From positions 1-30,866 of the forward strand of contig CAZRUA010000034.1 in the NCBI GenBank assembly GCA_964603125.1: a stretch of DNA of 30,866 bases. Direction: 5' to 3'. The stretch comes from CAZRUA01 sp964603125. Its GTDB lineage: Bacteria > Bacteroidota > Bacteroidia > B-17B0 > Aurantibacillaceae. Under the pieces are notes generated by a model that did not search any database, was not told where the DNA came from, and saw only the letters and a list, made by a program, of their open reading frames with translations. Position numbers and translations under genes: made by a program. Positions 8,773 through 17,119 of the stretch are shown here, piece by piece (the stretch's first letter is position 1; every line of letters begins with the position of its first letter).

Positions 8773-10950
8773 ATGAAAGTACAATTAAAAAAAATAATCT
8801 TACCGTGTATTGCCTTAGCTTTAAGTGCAAATGGTATCGCGCAAAATAAATCAAGTAAGCACGATGTTTCAGATGTGCCAGCCAAGAGAACTTGTGGTAC
8901 TCATGAACACCATGAATACTTAAAACAAACTCGACCTGGTTATGAGAAAGATTTTAACGATTATAACCAAGCTATACAAGAGTATTTGAATAGTAACGCT
9001 TCTAAGATGAACAGCATGGTTCCTATTACGGTTCCTGTTGTTATGCATATTGTGTATCAAAATGCTACTGAAAATTTAGCAGATCAGAGAGCAATTGATC
9101 AATTACAAGTTTTGAATAATGATTTTCAGCGTCACAATGTAGATACAGCTATTGGTTCTGCATTTTATAATGTTGCGGGTAGAACAAACATTCAGTTTTG
9201 TTTGGCTCAGCGTGATCCAAATGGAAATCCTACAACTGGTATTGTGCACAAGTCTACAACTGTAGCTACTTTCAGTACAAATGATGCTGTAAAAAAAACA
9301 GCACAAGGTGGGGATGATGCTTGGGACCCAACTAAGTATGTTAATATTTGGATTTGTGACTTAGGTACACAACTATTAGGTTATGGTGAGTTCCCAACAG
9401 GAACAATAAGCCAAACTTTTGGTTTGGTTTTAAATTACCGTTACACTGGAACAACAGGTGCATCAGCACCTTTTAACAAAGGAAGAACAGGTACTCATGA
9501 GTTTGGGCACTGTTTTAATTTATTCCATATTTGGGGTGATGATGGCGGCGCTTGCACAGGTAGCGATCAATGTTCAGATACTCCAAATCAAGCTTCTGAA
9601 AATTATGGTTGCCCTACATTACCTTTAACAGACGCTTGTACAACAACAGCTCCAGGTGTTATGTGTATGAACTACATGGATTATGTTGATGATGCTTGTA
9701 TGGTAATGTTCTCGGCTCAACAAGCTGCTCGTATGACAGCAGTTGTTTCTACAGCTCCATATAATATTTTGCAAAGTTCAAATGGATGTACTCCAGTGAA
9801 CTTAGTAAACTTAGACGCAAGTATCTTTGCAGTTACTTCACCAACTGGTAATTTATGTTCAACTACTTTCACTCCAAATGTTACATTAAAAAATATGGGA
9901 TCTACAGCATTAACAAGCTGTACAATCAACTATAAAGTTGATAATGGTGCTGTAAGTACTTATGCTTGGACAGGTAATTTAGCTTCATTAGCTACTACAG
10001 TGGTTACATTGCCTTCAATTACGTCAACTGTTGGAACACACACTTTAACTGTTTACACATCAAACCCAAATGCTGGTGTTGATGGAAATGCAACAAACGA
10101 TCAAAGTACTTCTACTTTCACAATTATCGGAGCATCTGGTTTAAACTTACCTTTTGCTGAAGGTTTTGAAGGTACTGCATTCGTTCCTAGTGGTTGGGTT
10201 TTAAATAATCCAAATGCAAATGATACTTGGGTAAGAACAACAGCTGCTAAAAAATCGGGTGTAGCATCGGCGTCTATGGATAATTTTACCAATCCAATTT
10301 CTGGTGAGCGCGACGAAATGATTACTCCAGCGATAAATTTAACTACTCAAAGTTCGCCTCAGTTAACTTTCCAAGTAGCTTATCAATTATATACCAACCC
10401 AGTTCCAACACAAACGTATGCTGATACTTTAGAAGTTTTAATTTCTTCTGATTGTGGTCAAACATATACAAGTATCTATAAGAAATTTGGTGCAACTTTA
10501 ACAACAGCAACTCCAAATTACTCAACAACTCAGTTTGTACCAACGGCTGCACAATGGCGTCAGGAAACAGTTTCTTTAGCTCCTTATGCAACTGTACCAA
10601 ATGCATACTTTAAGTTTAGAAATGGATCTGGGTACGAAAACATGTTGTACTTAGATGATATTAATATTGCTGGTGTTGTTGGTTTAAATCAAGCTTCAGT
10701 TGCGCCAACTGTTGAGATTTGGCCAAATCCAAGTCAAGGTATGATATCATTAAACATTGCAAACGCAGTTACTGAAAATGCAACGGTAACAGTTTATAAT
10801 ATTGTTGGTGAAACAGCAATTTCAACTGTAATTAAAAATGCAAATGGTGTTTATACTTTAGATTTATCAACTTTAGCAAATGGAGTTTATAACTTAGAAG
10901 TTAAAACAGATAACGCTAAAACAACAAAGAAAATCGTAATTAATAAATAA
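8773..10950 (+). CDS. Secreted M43 (cytophagalysin/pappalysin-like) zinc metalloprotease with T9SS sorting domain
   Basis: 725-residue exported protease. A signal peptide (KKIILPCIALALSANGIAQ) is followed by a propeptide-like stretch. The M43 catalytic domain (about 90-330) has the zinc site HEFGHCFNLFH at residues 242-252; the usual Gly of HExxHxxGxxH is Asn here. The Met-turn region is VMCMNYMDYVDDACMVMF. After it come a CARDB-like beta domain (about 345-450, LKNMGSTALTSCTINYKVDN), a MAM-like 'choice-of-anchor' domain (about 465-630) and a Por-type C-terminal sorting domain (WPNPSQGMISLNI ... NGVYNLEVKT ... KKIVINK). The last predicts export by the type IX system and surface attachment or release. 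Likely role: degradation of extracellular protein. It is monocistronic and ends at a strong terminator. Confidence 0.93.
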   Translation: MKVQLKKIILPCIALALSANGIAQNKSSKHDVSDVPAKRTCGTHEHHEYLKQTRPGYEKDFNDYNQAIQEYLNSNASKMNSMVPITVPVVMHIVYQNATENLADQRAIDQLQVLNNDFQRHNVDTAIGSAFYNVAGRTNIQFCLAQRDPNGNPTTGIVHKSTTVATFSTNDAVKKTAQGGDDAWDPTKYVNIWICDLGTQLLGYGEFPTGTISQTFGLVLNYRYTGTTGASAPFNKGRTGTHEFGHCFNLFHIWGDDGGACTGSDQCSDTPNQASENYGCPTLPLTDACTTTAPGVMCMNYMDYVDDACMVMFSAQQAARMTAVVSTAPYNILQSSNGCTPVNLVNLDASIFAVTSPTGNLCSTTFTPNVTLKNMGSTALTSCTINYKVDNGAVSTYAWTGNLASLATTVVTLPSITSTVGTHTLTVYTSNPNAGVDGNATNDQSTSTFTIIGASGLNLPFAEGFEGTAFVPSGWVLNNPNANDTWVRTTAAKKSGVASASMDNFTNPISGERDEMITPAINLTTQSSPQLTFQVAYQLYTNPVPTQTYADTLEVLISSDCGQTYTSIYKKFGATLTTATPNYSTTQFVPTAAQWRQETVSLAPYATVPNAYFKFRNGSGYENMLYLDDINIAGVVGLNQASVAPTVEIWPNPSQGMISLNIANAVTENATVTVYNIVGETAISTVIKNANGVYTLDLSTLANGVYNLEVKTDNAKTTKKIVINK

Positions 10951-10964
10951 ATTATTGTTTGGTT

Positions 10965-11012
10965 AAAAGCAGAAGAGGCGCCATACGACGATACGACGCC
11001 TCTTCTGCTTTT
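10965..11012. terminator. Strong bidirectional intrinsic terminator
   Basis: A perfect 16-bp stem, AAAAGCAGAAGAGGCG (10965-10980) with CGCCTCTTCTGCTTTT (10997-11012), has a 16-nt loop. It gives a U-run on either strand and sits between two convergent genes, so it can serve both. The loop and start of the right arm contain a tandem ATACGACG duplication (10983-10998). Confidence 0.9.
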
Positions 11013-11038
11013 ATAATTTACGAGTAGGAAATGTAAGT

Positions 11039-12214
11039 TTAATTTATGTAAGCCTTATTTAATAAACTATTTGGTTTAAAATAAATAAAGTCAGTACTGA
11101 AATCAACTACTATATTGAATCGTTTAAGTAAATCATTTCCAAAAAAATTGATATTCTTATCAATAGGATTAGAACTTACAAGTAAAGTGCTAGGGATGTT
11201 TGTTAGCTTAAAACCACTTAAATTTATAGTAGGGGCGAGAACAATTTTGTTTTTGTAAACGACCCCACGAGGGTCTTTAACGGATGAAGTTTTTATTAAT
11301 GGTAAATTTTGAGGAAAATTTTGTTCTTGAGCCCATATGCTATCTAATATTACAGCTTGGTCTGAACCATTATCTAAAATAAAATTTCCTATATATTTTT
11401 TATTGTTGATTATAAAAGTACTTTGAATGTAGGGTAAAGAATGGGTGAATTGAAGTTTTGCTTTTGTAAAATCTTTCATTTTTGCTGGCATTTTGGAACG
11501 AACAATTAAAATGCTTTTATCGTAATCAATTTCTAAAATTTTGTTTTCAAAAATATTCCATCCAAACTTACCATCCATTTCATGAGCCGTGAAACCTGTA
11601 GATGAAAAATCTGGGTTTGCAAAAACTACATTTCCTAATTTAATACTGAACACTTTTTCTAAGTTATTGAAATTTGGTTTTACTGAACCAGCCAAAACTT
11701 CTTTTTGATTTGAAAGTAGTTTAGTTTTTTTTAGAATGGCGTCGCGTGTTAATCTAAAGTCAAATGAACTTAAATCAAAGTGCAAGCTAACCGTGTCTCT
11801 ATTGTTTATAATAGATTTCACATGGATTGCATTATCTTTAGTAAGTTCAAATGCTATAGTATCGCACGTTTGTTTATTTGATTTTGTATTGCTTGAAACA
11901 GCACTTTTTACTTGGGTATAGCACGAATCTTTACCGTTTAATAGTACTACGAAATTATAAATTGAGCCTGGTTTTATTTTAAGTTTTATAGAGTCAATAT
12001 CTGTTTTGAAAACAAACCATTTTGTTTCTCTTGTTCTATCACATATGTAAACATCGGGTTTAGCTTGTGGAGAGAGTGTCCAGGAATCTTTAGATATAAC
12101 ATCTCCATCTTTGATAGTAACATTAATTGAACTTGCTTTAATTATAGGAAGTTTGTTTTGAGCTGATGCTAACGACGCAGTAAGTAAAAGTATTATTAGG
12201 AATTTAAAATTCAT
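11039..12214 (-). CDS. Secreted retropepsin-like aspartyl protease family protein, degenerate active site
   Basis: 391 residues with a clear signal peptide (FLIILLLTASLASAQ). The second half has the layout of two-lobed, bacterial retropepsin-like proteins: EMDGKFGWNIFENKILEIDYDK in the place of the GILGxDFL...IDY segment, then NFILDNGSDQAVILDS where DTGS is expected, then FFGNDLLKRFNIVVDF near the C-terminus. The first lobe has VSLHFDLSSFDFRL instead of DTG. One Asp is kept in DNG but the canonical DTG/DTG pair is missing, so activity is doubtful; it may be a binding protein. It converges on the M43 protease at the shared terminator, and lies just downstream of the XRE regulator gene. Confidence 0.6.
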   Translation of the reverse strand: MNFKFLIILLLTASLASAQNKLPIIKASSINVTIKDGDVISKDSWTLSPQAKPDVYICDRTRETKWFVFKTDIDSIKLKIKPGSIYNFVVLLNGKDSCYTQVKSAVSSNTKSNKQTCDTIAFELTKDNAIHVKSIINNRDTVSLHFDLSSFDFRLTRDAILKKTKLLSNQKEVLAGSVKPNFNNLEKVFSIKLGNVVFANPDFSSTGFTAHEMDGKFGWNIFENKILEIDYDKSILIVRSKMPAKMKDFTKAKLQFTHSLPYIQSTFIINNKKYIGNFILDNGSDQAVILDSIWAQEQNFPQNLPLIKTSSVKDPRGVVYKNKIVLAPTINLSGFKLTNIPSTLLVSSNPIDKNINFFGNDLLKRFNIVVDFSTDFIYFKPNSLLNKAYIN

Positions 12215-12227
12215 TTATGATATTTTT

Positions 12228-12431
12228 TTATTCAACAAACTCTAAAATATCTCCGGGTTGGCAATCTAGCACTTTGCAAATGGCCTCTAAGGTACTAAAG
12301 CGAATGGCCTTTGCTTTCCCCGTTTTTAGTATCGAAAGATTAGAGAGTGTTAAGTCAACTTTCTCGGAAAGCTCATTCAGCGACATTTTGCGCTTAGCCA
12401 TCATTACATCCAAATTTACAATAATGGGCAT
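12228..12431 (-). CDS. Small XRE (Cro/C1-type) HTH regulator paired with DUF2975
   Basis: 67-residue protein that is essentially one helix-turn-helix domain: MSLNELSEKVDLTLSNLSIL covers the recognition region and ICKVLDCQPGDILEF the last helix. This is the YozG-like group that is almost always encoded next to a DUF2975 membrane protein. It starts 3 bp after that gene's stop codon, so the two are co-transcribed and probably translationally coupled. A plausible job is to repress its own operon, with the membrane partner modulating it. The 12+12-bp palindrome upstream of the operon is the obvious candidate target. Confidence 0.88.
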   Translation of the reverse strand: MPIIVNLDVMMAKRKMSLNELSEKVDLTLSNLSILKTGKAKAIRFSTLEAICKVLDCQPGDILEFVE

Positions 12432-12434
12432 AGC

Positions 12435-12971
12435 TTATACAGTTAATTCGTTTTCGTTTTGAAGATCTACTCCTTTTTTGAAAATAGTTGCAACAATATA
12501 AATTACAGCCCCCATTAAAATAAATGCTTCACTATCTGTCCAAAATTGGTTCAAATTATCGGTAGCAAAACCGTGATGCATTAAATTTTTAGTTAACTGT
12601 CTTGCAATGTAACATAAAAGTCCAATTGATAGGGTGTAATAACTTATTTGTGAAATTTGTCTCGCAACAAAAGTGCTGAATGGTTTTGATAAATCCATTT
12701 TATGCATTAGTCTTATAACTATGTAAAATAAGCAAGCTTTCAAAATAGATATGATTAAAATAAAACTATAGATGCCGAAAAAGGCTAATCTGCTGGCTTT
12801 ATATACTTCACTTAAGTCTAGCTTTTGATAAAGATTTTGTACAATTTCAGGCTTATACATACTGAAAAAGAAATTTACTAATAAGCCTCCTGCCTCAATT
12901 GACAAGCCGACAAAAATGAGCCAGGCCACAATATATAAGGCCCAAAATACGAAGTTGTTTGTTTTTGACAT
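12435..12971 (-). CDS. DUF2975 family membrane protein
   Basis: 178-residue protein with four predicted membrane helices at about residues 8-35, 65-90, 110-130 and 145-165 (ALYIVAWLIFVGLSIEAGGL, YSFILIISILKACLFYIVI, ILMGAVIYIVATIF). The loop MDLSKPFSTFVARQISQISYY between the second and third helices is the DUF2975 hallmark. Molecular function is not established. The conserved pairing with a small XRE regulator, seen here with a 3-bp gap, suggests a sensor or anti-repressor at the inner membrane. Confidence 0.85.
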   Translation of the reverse strand: MSKTNNFVFWALYIVAWLIFVGLSIEAGGLLVNFFFSMYKPEIVQNLYQKLDLSEVYKASRLAFFGIYSFILIISILKACLFYIVIRLMHKMDLSKPFSTFVARQISQISYYTLSIGLLCYIARQLTKNLMHHGFATDNLNQFWTDSEAFILMGAVIYIVATIFKKGVDLQNENELTV

Positions 12972-12996
12972 AAGTGTAAAGAGTTAAAATTTTAAG

Positions 12997-13036
12997 CAAA
13001 TATCAGTAAATATTTATTGATAAACAATAAATATTT
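12997..13036 (-). promoter_or_regulatory. Promoter region with perfect palindrome, likely operator of the DUF2975-XRE operon
   Basis: AAATATTTATTG (13008-13019) and CAATAAATATTT (13025-13036) form a perfect 12-bp inverted repeat around a 5-nt centre. On the minus strand GATATTTG (12997-13004) is one base from the -7 consensus. ATTG (13025-13028), 20 bp away, is one base from the -33 TTTG. The palindrome therefore fills the spacer and -33 region, a position suited to repression. The predicted leader to the ATG at 12971 is about 20 nt. Confidence 0.55.
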
Positions 13037-13081
13037 GTTTTTTATTGATGAAATGTTCTAAGAAGTTGATTTAGAGGATAA

Positions 13082-13885
13082 TTAATTTTTCTTCACAACC
13101 TTCAAAGAATAAACCATAGGAATTTTATTTTCTAAATGTTCTATTCTAAATTTTTTAGGTTCAAACTCAATTGTTTTATTAAAACAATTATAGGGAGAAT
13201 AATCATACTCGTTAAATTCAATTATTTCAAGTTGGTGTTTGATTAAATTATTTAGCACTTCGCTTATTCCATGGTTCCAAGTAACATAACTTTGTAATAT
13301 GTCTGCATTTCTATCAGCATAGGTTCCGCTTTCTGTTTCAATAATAGCTCCCGAATTAAAGTAGTTATATCCAACGCGCTCAAAATTATTATCAAACATC
13401 CACACAACTGGATGAAACTCAGCAAAAATAAATTGTCCGTTGGGTTTTAAGAATTTAGAAATTAACCCTGCCCATTGGTTCAAATCTGGCAACCAGCCAA
13501 TGGTTCCGTAGCTTGTAAAAACTATATCAAATTGTTGGTTTAAATGATTGGGTAAATCATAAATATCACAACAAATAAATTTAGCGTTCGATTTTGTTTC
13601 ATCATTTATTTTTCTTGCAGCTTCAATTGCTTTGTCCGATAAATCAACTCCAGTTACCTCGGCACCTAAACGACTTAATGATATACTGTCTTGCCCGAAA
13701 TGACATTGTAAGTGCAAAATACTTTTTCCTTTTACATCTCCTAAAAGTTTCAACTCAATTTCGTTGAGCGATGATTTGCCTTTTAAGAAACCTTCCATGC
13801 CGTAAAATTCAGACTGCAAATGCGCATCGGTTCTATTGTTCCAAGATTGGCGATTTATTTCAATATAGTTGTGTTGTGGATGCAT
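13082..13885 (-). CDS. Class I SAM-dependent methyltransferase
   Basis: 267 residues. The Rossmann-like SAM-binding fold is clear: motif I is ILHLQCHFGQDSISLSRLGA at about residues 56-75, the acidic end of strand beta2 is VTGVDLSDKAIEAA, and later motifs are KFICCDIYDLP, FDIVFTSYGTIGWLPDL and LKPNGQFIFAEFHPV. The C-terminal part (HQLEIIEFNEYDYSPYNCF) probably shapes the substrate pocket. The acceptor is unknown; the family includes small-molecule methyltransferases. It follows the alpha/beta hydrolase gene by 18 bp and is probably in one transcript with it. Confidence 0.88.
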   Translation of the reverse strand: MHPQHNYIEINRQSWNNRTDAHLQSEFYGMEGFLKGKSSLNEIELKLLGDVKGKSILHLQCHFGQDSISLSRLGAEVTGVDLSDKAIEAARKINDETKSNAKFICCDIYDLPNHLNQQFDIVFTSYGTIGWLPDLNQWAGLISKFLKPNGQFIFAEFHPVVWMFDNNFERVGYNYFNSGAIIETESGTYADRNADILQSYVTWNHGISEVLNNLIKHQLEIIEFNEYDYSPYNCFNKTIEFEPKKFRIEHLENKIPMVYSLKVVKKN

Positions 13886-13903
13886 AATAGTTTTTAGTTG
13901 GTG

Positions 13904-14854
13904 TTATTTTGTTTCCTGCACAATAAAATCGGCAACGTCTTTTGTCCATTTTTCATTGTATTTTTTCAGGTAGTTTTCATGTCCTGCTTCCGGATAAGTT
14001 TTTAGTTGTTTACGACCGTTTAAATTTAAATAGATTTCATCAATTTCATTTCTGCTTACTTTAGAGTCTTTTTCGCCATAAAGCAATAGGGTAGGGCAAT
14101 TTATTTTTTTTGCATATTCATTTGGATTATGGTTAAATGCCCAAAAACCATTTTCAACACCACCCCAAAAAACTAAAAGCCCTGCCATAGGAAATGTGGG
14201 AGCATTCATGCTTTTAAATCGAGCGCAAACGGTTTGGTACATTGTTCCAAACGGACACTCAATAATTATTCCTCTTGGTTTTAAGTCGTTATCGTTTAAT
14301 GCTTTCATTATGGCAACTGCTCCCATTGATGTTCCGAAGAGAAAAATATTTTCTTCGCCTTGTTTTGTTAAGTACTCAAAACAACATTTAACTTGTTCGG
14401 CTTCGTAAAATCCAATTGTAGTTTGATTTCCTTCTGAACCGCCCGAACCCATGAAGTCGACTAAAAAAGTGTTGTAGCCTAAATTCCTAAACACTTCGGC
14501 TTTATCAATCATCGATGACTTTTGGCCTCCATAACCATGAAATAGTATTATAGTACCTTTACTATTTGTGGTTTTGTAATCCCAACATTCTATTTTTTTG
14601 TTGCTGTTTAAATAAATGGTTTCAAATTTTCCCTTTGGCTTTTCAGTATTACTTGGACGTGGATTGTTAACACCCAAAAAAAGTGCAGCTATTTTTTCTG
14701 AGGTGCTAAGTTTTTTAGGGTCTTTTGTTTTTTCAGTAACATTCTCAGCAAAGTGCGTGAATTTGTAAGCATGGAAAATGGCAATCAAATTCATCAAAGC
14801 AAAAACAATTGTTAATGTCCATAGAAGGCGCTTAATTAGTTTTTTTCGATTCAT
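13904..14854 (-). CDS. Alpha/beta hydrolase, membrane-anchored
   Basis: 316 residues. A basic N-terminus and one helix (LLWTLTIVFALMNLIAIFHA, about 10-29) anchor it in the inner membrane. The hydrolase core shows the oxyanion segment IILFHGYGGQKSSM, LVDFMGSGGSEG, the nucleophile elbow FGTSMGAVA (Ser in GTSMG), an acid in LLLYGEKDSKVS and the histidine in YPEAGHENYL, so the Ser-Asp-His triad is intact. It resembles BEM46/YfhR-like serine hydrolases. The substrate is not predictable. It lies upstream of the methyltransferase in the same direction. Confidence 0.85.
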   Translation of the reverse strand: MNRKKLIKRLLWTLTIVFALMNLIAIFHAYKFTHFAENVTEKTKDPKKLSTSEKIAALFLGVNNPRPSNTEKPKGKFETIYLNSNKKIECWDYKTTNSKGTIILFHGYGGQKSSMIDKAEVFRNLGYNTFLVDFMGSGGSEGNQTTIGFYEAEQVKCCFEYLTKQGEENIFLFGTSMGAVAIMKALNDNDLKPRGIIIECPFGTMYQTVCARFKSMNAPTFPMAGLLVFWGGVENGFWAFNHNPNEYAKKINCPTLLLYGEKDSKVSRNEIDEIYLNLNGRKQLKTYPEAGHENYLKKYNEKWTKDVADFIVQETK

Positions 14855-14892
14855 CTATTATAACTGAATTGATATAGACATTGTTATTTAAT

Positions 14893-15082
14893 TTAATTTT
14901 CCCACCACCTTACAAAACCAAAGTCCGTAACGAGCCTACAAATATTACCATTTTTATCTAAACCAATAAAAGAACCATAGCATCCATAACCTTGTCCCGT
15001 ATTAAAGGCCGCAAGGTTTGTATTGTCAAAATTGTAAATGACTTTCTTAACATGACTGCTTAAGTACTTTATATTCCACCAT
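14893..15082 (-). pseudogene. Frameshifted small gene, possible DUF4241-like fragment
   Basis: The ATG at 15080-15082 overlaps the stop of the upstream lipoprotein gene (TAATG), which suggests translational coupling. It gives only MVEYKVLKQSC before a TAA. In another frame the sequence then reads smoothly as HVKKVIYNFDNTNLAAF, GQGYGCYGSFIGLDKNGN and ICRLVTDFGFVRWWEN to a stop at 14893-14895. That second frame has no start codon of its own because a stop lies directly before it. The simplest reading is one gene of roughly 62 codons with a one-base indel near 15048. The Gly-rich strand plus DKNGNICRLVTDF recalls the C-terminus of DUF4241, but the match is only by eye. Confidence 0.45.
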
Positions 15083-15288
15083 TATTTCAAAACACAATCA
15101 GTTTCACTCATGGGAACATCTTGGTATTGGAGCGAGTAGTTATTGCATTTTTGTTGCGCTTTTTGATGGCTGCCATAAATATTATATGTTTTAAATACAC
15201 CGCCTGGGTTAAAACATTCGCATACATATTGTTTTTGACAAGATGTAAATATTAAACTGATAAGTAAGATTAAAATTAGTTTTTTCAT
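15082..15288 (-). CDS. Small lipoprotein of unknown function
   Basis: 68 residues. The N-terminus MKKLILILLISLIFTSC is a typical lipoprotein signal with lipobox IFTSC, so Cys17 is the predicted lipidated residue. The mature part is short and contains three further cysteines (VCECFNPGG, QKCNN, ETDC plus the lipobox), which may form disulfides in the periplasm. No domain is recognised. Its stop overlaps the ATG of the frameshifted gene downstream. Confidence 0.65.
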   Translation of the reverse strand: MKKLILILLISLIFTSCQKQYVCECFNPGGVFKTYNIYGSHQKAQQKCNNYSLQYQDVPMSETDCVLK

Positions 15289-15336
15289 CCTTTAGTGTTT
15301 TAAAACTTAGTATAAGTAAATATACTTTAAATTTTA

Positions 15337-16185
15337 CTAAGAACCATTAATGGCTTTATTATTTCTGCTCCATTCGCTCCAAGAACCCACGTAAAGTTTG
15401 GGGATTTCTAAACCGGCATAAGCAATAGCTAATAGCGTGTGGCAAGCTGTAACGCCTGACCCGCAATGCACAATAATGTTTTCGGGTTTAGTTGTACCGA
15501 ATATTTTTTGAAATTTTTCTTTCAATACATCTGCTTGTAAAAATAAACCATTCTCATTTAGGTTTTCGGTGAAGGGTACGTTTATAGCACCTGGTATATG
15601 GCCTGCAACTAAATCAATAGGTTCGCTAATGCCTCTATAGCGCTCTCTATCTCTTACATCAATAACAATATAGTTTTTGTTTTCTGAAACTTGCTCCACT
15701 TCATTCATGTCTGCTAATGGTAGTTTCCAATTATCAGCTTTGTATGGCTCAACTTTATTAATGATTTCTGTTTTTGAACTCATAGGAAAGTTTAGCTTTT
15801 CGGCTTCATTTATTCCTCCATTTAGTACTTGCACCTTTTCATGTCCAATGGCTTTAAGCATCCACCAAAATCGGGCGGATGCATTAGAACCATTTTTATC
15901 ATCATAAATAATTACATGACTTTCGGAAGTGATGCCTAGTTCGGCTAAAGTATTAGTAAAAGTTTTAATATCGGGTAATGGATGTCTACCACCTTGGGCT
16001 GCATCGCTTTTAATGTCGGCTAATTGTGTGTTTAAGTCAACAAAAATAGCTCCTTCTAAGTGTTTGGCTTCGTAGTTTGCAAATGCATTTTTCCCATTAC
16101 TTACATCAGCAATTACAATTTTTTGTGATTTATGTAATTCTAGTAATTCCTCGGCTTGAATAATAGGTGAGAGTTTAGCGCTCAT
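15337..16185 (-). CDS. Sulfurtransferase (tandem rhodanese, thiosulfate/3-mercaptopyruvate type)
   Basis: 282 residues made of two rhodanese domains (about 1-135 and 155-282). The second carries the active-site loop VHCGSGVTACHTLLA. The CGSGVTA form is that of 3-mercaptopyruvate sulfurtransferases (SseA/MST) rather than the CRxGx(K/R) loop of thiosulfate sulfurtransferases. Supporting motifs are HLEGAIFVDLN, GGRHPLPD, DDKNGSNASARFWWML and HIPGAINVPF. It transfers sulfane sulfur to cyanide or protein thiols in the cytoplasm. It follows a conserved small-protein gene by 3 bp and is probably in the same operon. Confidence 0.92.
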   Translation of the reverse strand: MSAKLSPIIQAEELLELHKSQKIVIADVSNGKNAFANYEAKHLEGAIFVDLNTQLADIKSDAAQGGRHPLPDIKTFTNTLAELGITSESHVIIYDDKNGSNASARFWWMLKAIGHEKVQVLNGGINEAEKLNFPMSSKTEIINKVEPYKADNWKLPLADMNEVEQVSENKNYIVIDVRDRERYRGISEPIDLVAGHIPGAINVPFTENLNENGLFLQADVLKEKFQKIFGTTKPENIIVHCGSGVTACHTLLAIAYAGLEIPKLYVGSWSEWSRNNKAINGS

Positions 16186-16188
16186 ATT

Positions 16189-16596
16189 TTATTTCGCCTT
16201 CATTTTATTGCCTCTAGCATCATGCGTTACTTCAGCTAATCCAAGCGCCTCCATAAGTGGCGGAATATACATTCCAAACCGTCCACGAAGTCCTTTTTTC
16301 AGTCCATACCAACCACCAGCTGGATTTTTTTCGGAACGGCCCCAAGCCTCAACAGTTCCTTCTTTTGCAGGTTTTTGTTCGTCAGCACTTCCAAGCTCCA
16401 TCCAGTCACCATGTTTTTTTAGCATTTTATGCAAATCATCAATGCAATTGATGTTGTAGAATAAAACGGTTTTACCAACGGTGCAAACTAAAACATCTTT
16501 ACCATCTTTTTGTTCAACATGCATGGTGTATTCGCTTGTTAGAGGTGGTGTTTTTAGTGCTAAGGGTTTTTCTTTCGTTCCAATTTTATGTGCCAT
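16189..16596 (-). CDS. Conserved protein of unknown function
   Basis: 135 residues, soluble and without a signal peptide. It begins MAHKIGTKEKPLALKTPPLTS, has a beta-rich middle (KDVLVCTVGKTVLFYNINC), a stretch with GDWMELGSADEQKPAKEGTV, and ends with WGRSEKNPAGGWYGLKKG and RGRFGMYIPPLMEALGLAEV. I believe it belongs to a conserved Bacteroidota family without assigned function, but cannot name it. The 3-bp gap to the sulfurtransferase suggests co-translation. Confidence 0.7.
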   Translation of the reverse strand: MAHKIGTKEKPLALKTPPLTSEYTMHVEQKDGKDVLVCTVGKTVLFYNINCIDDLHKMLKKHGDWMELGSADEQKPAKEGTVEAWGRSEKNPAGGWYGLKKGLRGRFGMYIPPLMEALGLAEVTHDARGNKMKAK

Positions 16597-16652
16597 TGTT
16601 TTAGGTTTTAGTTAGTGTTTTAAATTCAAAGGTTTCAAAAAGTCAGAGTTAG

Positions 16653-17033
16653 TTATTCGCCCATTGGTTCCCACAATTGGATTTTATTTCCTTCGCTATC
16701 CAATATGTGAACAAATTTACCGTAGTCGTATGTTTCAATGTTATCTAAAATAGTTACTCCTTCTTTCTTTAATTCCTCAACAAGCTCAACTAAATTTGCT
16801 ACTCTATAATTTATCATAAAGTCTTTAGCAGAAGGTTCGAAATACTTTGTTGTGTCGGAAAAAGGCGTCCATTGCGTTTGCGCTTTTTTTGTGTTGTCGT
16901 CACCTTCATACCATTCAAAAGTGGCTCCGTAAGGGTTTGTATTTAAACCTAAATGTTTTTCATACCATTCGGTTACTTTTTTAGGGTCTTTGCATTTAAA
17001 GAAAACGCCGCCAATACCTGTTACTTTTTTCAT
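16653..17033 (-). CDS. VOC superfamily (glyoxalase/bleomycin-resistance fold) protein
   Basis: 126 residues with the two beta-alpha-beta-beta-beta repeats of the vicinal oxygen chelate fold: GIGGVFFKCKDPKKVTEWYEKHLGL at the start, then INYRVANLVELVEELKKEGV and GKFVHILDSEGNKIQLWEP at the end. The C-terminal Glu of LWEP is the usual metal ligand; the first-repeat ligand is not obvious. It may be a dioxygenase, isomerase or binding protein, and the substrate is unknown. It belongs to the run of small genes downstream of ArsR/AHSA1, a neighbourhood common in Bacteroidota. Confidence 0.87.
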   Translation of the reverse strand: MKKVTGIGGVFFKCKDPKKVTEWYEKHLGLNTNPYGATFEWYEGDDNTKKAQTQWTPFSDTTKYFEPSAKDFMINYRVANLVELVEELKKEGVTILDNIETYDYGKFVHILDSEGNKIQLWEPMGE

Positions 17034-17119
17034 TTGATTGTTTTTTATTTATTAGTTGAATTAAGACTTAGTTAAGTAATTTGAAAAGTTTGTTTTTTTG
17101 TATAAGACATAATCGAAGT

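Noticed and set aside
12217..12462. Plus-strand open frame across the XRE gene
   Set aside because: It is antisense to the XRE/DUF2975 pair, which has clear family motifs; the antisense product shows none.
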